Assembly (NCBI GenBank): GCA_910587495.1
Contig: CAJUMT010000132.1
Span: forward strand, 1-9,840
DNA: 9,840 bases
Reading direction: 5' to 3'
Origin: an uncultured Lachnospiraceae bacterium
Lineage (GTDB): Bacteria; Bacillota_A; Clostridia; Lachnospirales; Lachnospiraceae
In this document: in pieces, positions 5,454 through 9,840 of the stretch
How positions within the stretch are numbered: the first letter of the stretch is position 1
Layout: each line of letters opens with the position of its first letter
Translations under genes and position numbers: made by a program
The notes under the pieces: generated by a model
Databases searched by the model: none
Told to the model about the DNA's origin: nothing
The model's input: only the letters and a program-made list of their open reading frames with translations

Positions 5454-6674
5454 TTATTTCATCAACACTTTTTTAAAGTTCTTCTTGCCCCGTTTTACAA
5501 CCAGACCTTCTTTTAACTGCTCTTCGGTATATGCGGTCGCAATATCTGTCACTTTTTCACCGTCTACCGTCACGCCGCCCTGCTGTACATTTCTCCTGGC
5601 TTCGGAGCGGGAAGTACACAGACCGGACTTGTGTACAATGGTTAGAATATCTGCTTTTCCATCCTTAAAATCCGAGGCAGTTAACTCTGCTGTCGGCATG
5701 TCTTCCGCGTTTCCGCTTCCAAAAAGGGCCCGGGCGCTCTCCTGGGCTTTTTTAGCCTCTTCCTCCCCATGAATCAGAAGCGTCAGCTCATACGCCAGGA
5801 TTTCTTTTGCCTCGTTTAACTGGCTGCCTTCCCATTTGTCCATGGCATCAATCTGCTCTAACGGAAGGAAGGTAAGCATACGCAGACATTTAAGTACATC
5901 CGCGTCGGCCACATTTCTCCAGTACTGGTAAAATTCATAGGGGCTTGTCTTCTCCGGGTCCAGCCACACGGCGCCTTTAGCAGTCTTACCCATCTTATTG
6001 CCCTCAGAGTTCAAGAGAAGCGTGATCGTCATAGCGTGGGCGTCTTTACCGAGCTTTTTACGAATCAATTCTGTGCCGCCCAGCATATTAGACCACTGGT
6101 CGTCGCCGCCGAACTGCATGTTACAGCCGTACTGTTTATACAGCTGCAAAAAATCGTAGCTCTGCATAATCATATAGTTAAATTCCAGGAAGCTTAAACC
6201 CTTTTCCATACGCTTTTTATAACATTCCGCACGGAGCATATTGTTTACGCTGAAACATCCGCCCACGTCCCGCAGCATCTCCACATAGTTTAAAGGCAGC
6301 AGCCAGTCCGCGTTATTGACCATCAGCGCTTTTCCGTCGGAAAAATCAATAAATTTGCTCATCTGCTTTTTAAAACAGTCGCAGTTATGCTGAATTGTCT
6401 CCGGCGTCATCATCTGCCGCATATCCGTACGCCCGGAAGGGTCTCCGATCATGGCCGTTCCGCCCCCGATCAGGGCGATCGGCTTATTGCCCGCCATCTG
6501 CAGACGCTTCATCAAACATAACGCCATAAAATGCCCCACATGAAGGCTGTCCGCCGTAGGGTCAAAACCAATATAAAAAACGGCCCTGCCGTTATTTACC
6601 ATTTCCCTGATCTCATCTTCATTGGTCACCTGAGCGATCAGCCCCCGGGCCACCAGTTCGTCGTATACTTGCAT
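5454..6674 (-). CDS. tyrS: Tyrosine--tRNA ligase
   Basis: A 406-residue class I aminoacyl-tRNA synthetase that charges tRNA-Tyr. The HIGH-type motif is HVGH (45-48, in DPTADSLHVGH) and the KMSKS-type loop is KMGKT (227-231). The tyrosine pocket YMIMQSYDF (167-175) contains the expected Tyr, Gln and Asp. IGDPSGR at 76-82 and GGDDQWSNM at 189-197 are also family hallmarks. The C-terminal S4 RNA-binding domain covers roughly 340-400 (CTSRSEARRNVQQGGVTVDGEKV). The ATG at 6674 has AGGAGA six bases upstream. A near-consensus promoter lies just beyond the dipeptidase stop codon, so the gene starts its own transcript, likely with ugd and the glycosyltransferase. The predicted leader is only about 50 bases, too short for the T-box riboswitch often found before tyrS in Bacillota. 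Confidence 0.98.
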   Translation of the reverse strand: MQVYDELVARGLIAQVTNEDEIREMVNNGRAVFYIGFDPTADSLHVGHFMALCLMKRLQMAGNKPIALIGGGTAMIGDPSGRTDMRQMMTPETIQHNCDCFKKQMSKFIDFSDGKALMVNNADWLLPLNYVEMLRDVGGCFSVNNMLRAECYKKRMEKGLSFLEFNYMIMQSYDFLQLYKQYGCNMQFGGDDQWSNMLGGTELIRKKLGKDAHAMTITLLLNSEGNKMGKTAKGAVWLDPEKTSPYEFYQYWRNVADADVLKCLRMLTFLPLEQIDAMDKWEGSQLNEAKEILAYELTLLIHGEEEAKKAQESARALFGSGNAEDMPTAELTASDFKDGKADILTIVHKSGLCTSRSEARRNVQQGGVTVDGEKVTDIATAYTEEQLKEGLVVKRGKKNFKKVLMK

Positions 6675-6731
6675 TTTCCATCTCCTATTTATAGTTCCTC
6701 TGTTTTATAATTCTGCTGTATTTTCCGCTAT

Positions 6732-6760
6732 ATCATAGCATAAGAATCTGTGTATTTCAA
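6732..6760 (-). promoter_or_regulatory. Sigma-A-type promoter of tyrS
   Basis: On the minus strand TTGAAA (6760-6755) is separated by exactly 17 bases from TATGAT (6737-6732). Five of six bases match consensus in each hexamer. The start of transcription would be near 6725, giving a leader of about 50 bases that holds an AGGAGA ribosome binding site (6686-6681). The -35 box begins five bases after the dipeptidase gene ends. Confidence 0.8.
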
Positions 6761-6764
6761 GCCG

Positions 6765-7808
6765 TTAATTCTGCTGCAGCACGCCCTTAAAATACCTCAC
6801 CCAGTTCCCCCCGATCACCTTCTTCACATCCTCTGCCTCCATCCCCCGCTGCAGAAGCGCCGCTGTAAGTTCTGTGACATGGCTATGGTCGATCAGGCAG
6901 TCGTCATGGGGTTCTTCACATCCGACCCGGGGTTCCGCCCTCGTATACGAGTCGCAGAAATCAAACCCATACCCCACATGGTCCGCGCCGATCAGGGAAA
7001 CCACATATTCCGCATGCCTGCACAACATAAGAAGCGGATCTTCCCCATGCATACACCCTGCAATATAGACGCATCCGTTTAATCCCATCACGCCGCCCCT
7101 GTCAGACAGCATACGCATCTGCCTGTCATTTAAATTCCTGTAATTAAAATAAATCTCCTGGCAATTGGAATGGGTCGCAATGAACGGCCTTTTCGTTACT
7201 CTTAACACATCTTCAAATCCGTCGTCGTTTAAATGGCTGACATCCAGAAACATCCCCAACCTCTCCATCTCTTCCACCGCCAAAAACCCGTCTCTTGACA
7301 ATCCCCCCGGAATCTGTATTTGTTCTCCCGCTTTGCAGCAGCCGTTAGCCAGAGCGTTTCTGCGACTCCAGGTCAAAGACGCGCCCCGCACACCCAATTC
7401 CCACAAAATTCGAAGCAGTCGAAGATCTTTCCCGATACAGTCCAGTCCTTCCATATAAAGCAAAACCCCGATCCTGTCCTCCCGGATTGCCTTATCTATA
7501 TCCTCCGCCGTTCGGACAAGCAGAAATTCTGCATTTTGGTCAATGGCTTCCATGAGAACGCTGATCTGATCCAATGCCGTGCGAAGCCCTGCCTCTGGAA
7601 GCTGGCTTTCATTCAGGTAGACCGAGGAAACGACCAAGTTAAAGCCTCCCTCCCGCAAATTATCAAGGTAATGGGTACGCAGGGGATTTTCTTCTTTATT
7701 CTGTACCCGAAGTAATAGTTCCCCCGCCAGGTCCAAATGGGCGTCCGCTACAGGAAACTCTTTATGCAGCTTTTTCGCCATCTCTCTGTATTTCGGTTCA
7801 ATTCGCAT
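6765..7808 (-). CDS. Membrane dipeptidase, peptidase family M19
   Basis: A 347-residue zinc dipeptidase of the renal-dipeptidase family, which hydrolyses dipeptides including some with D-amino acids at the C-terminal position. All usual ligand motifs are present: H24 and D26 in DAHLDL, the bridging glutamate E120 in LYMEG, H192 in LDVSH and H213 in ATHSN, with the catalytic-side aspartate likely D283 in GYGFDF. GVMGLNG at 239-245 and GGNWVRYF at 333-340 are also family signatures. There is no signal peptide or membrane anchor, so despite the family name it is probably cytoplasmic, as in most bacteria. The ATG at 7808 follows AGGAG at a normal distance. It is divergent from the gamma-glutamyl hydrolase, with an 86-base shared upstream region. 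Possible roles are peptide salvage or turnover of cell-wall or glutathione-like dipeptides. Confidence 0.95.
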   Translation of the reverse strand: MRIEPKYREMAKKLHKEFPVADAHLDLAGELLLRVQNKEENPLRTHYLDNLREGGFNLVVSSVYLNESQLPEAGLRTALDQISVLMEAIDQNAEFLLVRTAEDIDKAIREDRIGVLLYMEGLDCIGKDLRLLRILWELGVRGASLTWSRRNALANGCCKAGEQIQIPGGLSRDGFLAVEEMERLGMFLDVSHLNDDGFEDVLRVTKRPFIATHSNCQEIYFNYRNLNDRQMRMLSDRGGVMGLNGCVYIAGCMHGEDPLLMLCRHAEYVVSLIGADHVGYGFDFCDSYTRAEPRVGCEEPHDDCLIDHSHVTELTAALLQRGMEAEDVKKVIGGNWVRYFKGVLQQN

Positions 7809-7894
7809 GATCCGCTCCTTTCCTTCCTATAAGACAATAACCGATCCGCAAGCTCTATCATACTATATGGTAAATGCCTCTCACAGGTGACTGT

Positions 7895-8533
7895 ATGAAA
7901 ATCCTGATCGCCGGTCTGCCGGATCAGACAAAAAATTATGAAAAAGCCCTTGCTCTTTGCCATGTATCTTTCGACGTCAACCTGTCTTTTACACAGCTTT
8001 CTTCTTATGACAAACTGCTGCTCCCCGGCGGCGGCGATATCTGCCCTGACCGTTTCGGCCAAGCGGACCATGGTTCTCTTTCTGTAAATAAAGAGCTGGA
8101 CGACGCCCAGTTTGTCCTATTAGACGCCTTCGTGCAGGCAGGAAAACCGGTACTTGGCATCTGCCGGGGCATGCAGGTCATCAACGTCTATTTCGGCGGA
8201 GACTTGATACAGGATCTGCCCGTCAAGCATACCCACCAGTACACAGACCGGGATCAGGTCCATGAAGTCAAAACCGCACACGGCAGCCTTATGCACAGGC
8301 TCTATCAGGATTCTTGCCTGGTCAACAGCGCCCATCATCAAGGGTGTGGAAAGATTGGGCAGGCCCTGCGAATCACGCAGACGGCTCCCGACGGAGTCGT
8401 GGAAGCCTTAGAACATGACACAAGGCCCATCCTGGGAGTGCAATGGCATCCCGAACGGACGGACCTTGTATCTTACCATACAAAGATCGCCGATGGCGGC
8501 AGACTTATTCGATATTTCGCAGAACGTCTGTGA
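7895..8533 (+). CDS. Gamma-glutamyl-gamma-aminobutyrate hydrolase family protein (PuuD-like, peptidase C26)
   Basis: A 212-residue class I glutamine amidotransferase-like hydrolase. The nucleophile elbow is GICRGMQ with C90, and the rest of the triad is H185 and E187 in QWHPE. LLLPGGGDICP at 41-51 and VNSAHHQ at 143-149 are characteristic of PuuD and related hydrolases of gamma-glutamyl compounds. It lacks a synthetase partner domain, so it should hydrolyse free gamma-glutamyl amides or peptides rather than feed ammonia to another enzyme. I chose the ATG at 7895 (MKILIAGLP) because AGGTGA lies four bases upstream and relatives start there; an in-frame ATG at 7874 would add seven residues but has no ribosome binding site. 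The last 29 bases overlap the 3' end of the shikimate-kinase-like gene on the opposite strand. No other puu genes are present, so the exact substrate is open. Confidence 0.92.
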   Translation: MKILIAGLPDQTKNYEKALALCHVSFDVNLSFTQLSSYDKLLLPGGGDICPDRFGQADHGSLSVNKELDDAQFVLLDAFVQAGKPVLGICRGMQVINVYFGGDLIQDLPVKHTHQYTDRDQVHEVKTAHGSLMHRLYQDSCLVNSAHHQGCGKIGQALRITQTAPDGVVEALEHDTRPILGVQWHPERTDLVSYHTKIADGGRLIRYFAERL

Positions 8534-9014
8534 TCTTCTTTACAATGTTCCGGATATCCAGTCTTTCTGCATCTATGACTACATGCGCGTACGACTCATA
8601 CAGAGGGCTGCGGATATCCATCAAATCTTTCAGTGTCTGGCCTGGCTTCAATACGACGCCCCTTTGGTGCAGGTCGCCGAGCCGTTCTTCCAGACTTTCG
8701 CAGGAAAGCTTAAGATAAACCACCGTCGATATGTCCCGTAGATGTTCCATGGCTTCCTTTCCATAGACAGCGCTTCCTCCGGTGGCGATCACCGAACGGT
8801 TTACGGAAAGTCCCGCATTGACCCGATTTTCCAGCCGCAAGAAGCCTTCGTCCCCGTATTCTTCGATCAGTTCATAGAGCAGTTTTCCTGTCTGTTCCTG
8901 TATCTCCAGATCCGAATCCAGGAAACGATACCCAAGAACCTTGGCCAAAACGACTCCCACGGTGCTTTTTCCCGCCCCCGGCATACCGATCAGAGTGACA
9001 TTGTTCCTATTCAC
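8505..9014 (-). CDS. Shikimate kinase-like P-loop kinase
   Basis: A 169-residue kinase of the AroK family, expected to phosphorylate shikimate to shikimate 3-phosphate using ATP. The Walker A motif is GMPGAGKST (10-18). FLDSD at 31-35 gives the substrate-contacting aspartate, R60 in FLRLENRV is the likely shikimate-binding arginine, and TGGSAVY near 78-84 stands where AroK usually has GGG. ERLGDLHQRGVVL forms the lid region, and RSPLYESYA carries the second conserved arginine. The start is GTG at 9014, since no earlier or better start exists; it overlaps the last eight bases of deoD, so translation is probably coupled. No other aro genes are nearby, and the third glycine is replaced by serine, so a related small-molecule kinase is possible. 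The 3' end overlaps the gamma-glutamyl hydrolase gene tail to tail. Confidence 0.85.
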   Translation of the reverse strand: MNRNNVTLIGMPGAGKSTVGVVLAKVLGYRFLDSDLEIQEQTGKLLYELIEEYGDEGFLRLENRVNAGLSVNRSVIATGGSAVYGKEAMEHLRDISTVVYLKLSCESLEERLGDLHQRGVVLKPGQTLKDLMDIRSPLYESYAHVVIDAERLDIRNIVKKITDVLRNIE

Positions 9015-9726
9015 TGATAACCGCCGCTTCCAACGCCACTTTCATCATATTGGTGAAAGCATTCTGGCGTTCTTCTGCCGTAGTCACTTCATGGTTCACC
9101 AAAGAATCCGATATGGTCAGAAGGCAGGCCGCTTTTTTACGCAGAACTTTTGCGTTATGGAACAAGGCAAAACTTTCCATCTCCACGCAAAGGCAGCCTT
9201 TCTCATTCCTGTAATACTCGCACCCTGGCTGTCCTTCTTCATAATAAAACACATCTGCGGAATGGATTCTTCCGGTTGTTACCGGAATATTAAGCGCCCT
9301 TCCTGCCTTTAAAATTTTGGCATTTAAAGTCGTATTGGGATATTGTATATCCGAGGAATCTCCGCTTTGGCACTGTCCAAAGGAAGATTCGCTGTAGACA
9401 CTGTCCGCCAGCACCAGGTCATACAGTTTCAAATCCTTATCATAGGCGCCTGCGGATCCAATCCGAATGATACTCTCCACATCATAAAATTTGTAAAGCT
9501 CATAAGAATAGATTCCGATGGACGGCATTCCCATGCCACTTGCCATGACGCTGACCGGATGGCCTTTGTAGGTTCCGGTATAAGCGAATATGTTGCGGAC
9601 GGTATTCACCAGTTTTGCGTCCTCAAGGAAATGCTCTGCCACATATTTTGCTCTCAGCGGGTCTCCCGGCATCAGCACACATTTGGCAATCTGGCCTTTT
9701 TCGGCTCCATTATGGGGTGTTGACAT
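9007..9726 (-). CDS. deoD: Purine-nucleoside phosphorylase, DeoD type
   Basis: A 239-residue member of the hexameric nucleoside phosphorylase family that splits purine (deoxy)nucleosides with phosphate for salvage. It opens STPHNGAEKGQIAKCVLMPGDPLRAKYVAE-like sequence, with H5 of STPHN reaching the neighbouring active site and GDPLRAK at 21-27 binding phosphate. GMGMPSIGIYSYEL at 64-77 and RIGSAGA at 88-94 follow. VEMES at 181-185 contacts the ribose, and D207 in ISDS is the expected proton donor to the base (Asp204 of E. coli DeoD). The length matches the family. The ATG at 9726 has a strong AGGAGGA eight bases upstream and lies 15 bases after a preceding gene, so it is inside an operon that continues into the shikimate-kinase-like gene. 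Confidence 0.97.
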   Translation of the reverse strand: MSTPHNGAEKGQIAKCVLMPGDPLRAKYVAEHFLEDAKLVNTVRNIFAYTGTYKGHPVSVMASGMGMPSIGIYSYELYKFYDVESIIRIGSAGAYDKDLKLYDLVLADSVYSESSFGQCQSGDSSDIQYPNTTLNAKILKAGRALNIPVTTGRIHSADVFYYEEGQPGCEYYRNEKGCLCVEMESFALFHNAKVLRKKAACLLTISDSLVNHEVTTAEERQNAFTNMMKVALEAAVISE

Positions 9727-9741
9727 AATACGATCCTCCTA

Positions 9742-9840
9742 TTATAGTTCCGCTTCAGCCCTCTCAGCACACGGGTAGAGATAGATTCCTGGCCGCTGGC
9801 GCGTCCACTCGTCCATCTGTGTACTGTTCGGGCTTCCGCT
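9742..9840 (-). CDS. C-terminal fragment of an unrecognised protein upstream of deoD
   Basis: The frame is open from the window edge for 32 codons and stops with TAA at 9742-9744, directly before the deoD ribosome binding site. The peptide starts SGSPNSTQMDEWTRQRPG, continues IYLYP and ends in an acidic tail. Its composition and position (15 bases before the next start codon on the same strand) are what the end of an operon gene would show. I do not recognise the family from this fragment. A nucleoside-salvage partner would be a natural guess from context, but nothing in the residues proves it. Confidence 0.6.
   Translation of the reverse strand, partial: SGSPNSTQMDEWTRQRPGIYLYPCAERAEAEL

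Noticed and set aside
5024..5476. Plus-strand 150-codon open frame antisense to ugd
   Set aside because: It lies wholly opposite a certain gene, lacks a ribosome binding site, and its sequence is not protein-like.
7809..7894. Divergent promoters in the dipeptidase/hydrolase intergenic region
   Set aside because: AT-rich -10-like words occur (for example TATCAT and TATACT-like strings), but no pair with acceptable -35 spacing stands out in either direction.
7748..8071. Minus-strand 107-codon frame between dipeptidase and hydrolase genes
   Set aside because: It overlaps the real starts of both flanking genes and is the complement of the PuuD-like coding sequence.

Overview
The window looks like an end of an assembled contig from a low-to-medium GC Bacillota genome, most likely a gut Clostridia/Lachnospiraceae-type organism. 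This rests on strong AGGAGG-type ribosome binding sites, the flavour of the tyrS, ugd, deoD and aroK-like proteins, and a ribbon-helix-helix plus XRE regulator pair typical of that group. No taxonomic search was possible. Bases 5-38 are not biological: they match the Illumina TruSeq read-2 adapter, so the first gene is cut by a library artefact.

Region 1 (about 39-2160, minus strand, visibly AT-rich) is a degraded or mis-sequenced accessory operon. In transcription order it holds a promoter with an extended -10 element; a small gene of unknown function with a frameshift; a radical SAM/SPASM-type gene that lacks its N-terminal CX3CX2C cluster region and has a second frameshift in an A7 run; an intact cysteine-rich DUF2284 protein; and the start of a multi-pass membrane protein resembling the DUF6056/glucosyltransferase-type families, ending at the adapter. 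This cassette is the least ordinary part of the window.

Region 2 (about 2160-2940) is a small regulatory island. It has a promoter, a 62-residue ribbon-helix-helix protein whose only sensible start codon is ATA behind an excellent Shine-Dalgarno, a hairpin/T-tract terminator between convergent genes, and a 79-residue XRE-type repressor on the minus strand. Several short inverted repeats lie at the promoters.

Region 3 (2940-9840) is denser, more GC-rich, core-like DNA. On the minus strand, tyrS, ugd (UDP-glucose 6-dehydrogenase) and a GT4 glycosyltransferase form a probable operon with a clear promoter before tyrS; ugd and the glycosyltransferase suggest glucuronate-containing surface glycan synthesis. 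Upstream lie an M19 membrane dipeptidase (minus) and a divergent gamma-glutamyl hydrolase of the PuuD/C26 class (plus), plausibly both acting on small peptides. The hydrolase gene overlaps, tail to tail, a shikimate-kinase-like gene that is itself translationally overlapped with deoD (purine nucleoside phosphorylase). The window ends in the C-terminal 32 codons of an unrecognised gene just upstream of deoD.

I did not find rRNA, tRNA, CRISPR arrays, transposases or phage structural genes. No complete, clearly new system is visible. The best candidate for something undescribed is the broken radical SAM/DUF2284/membrane-protein cassette.
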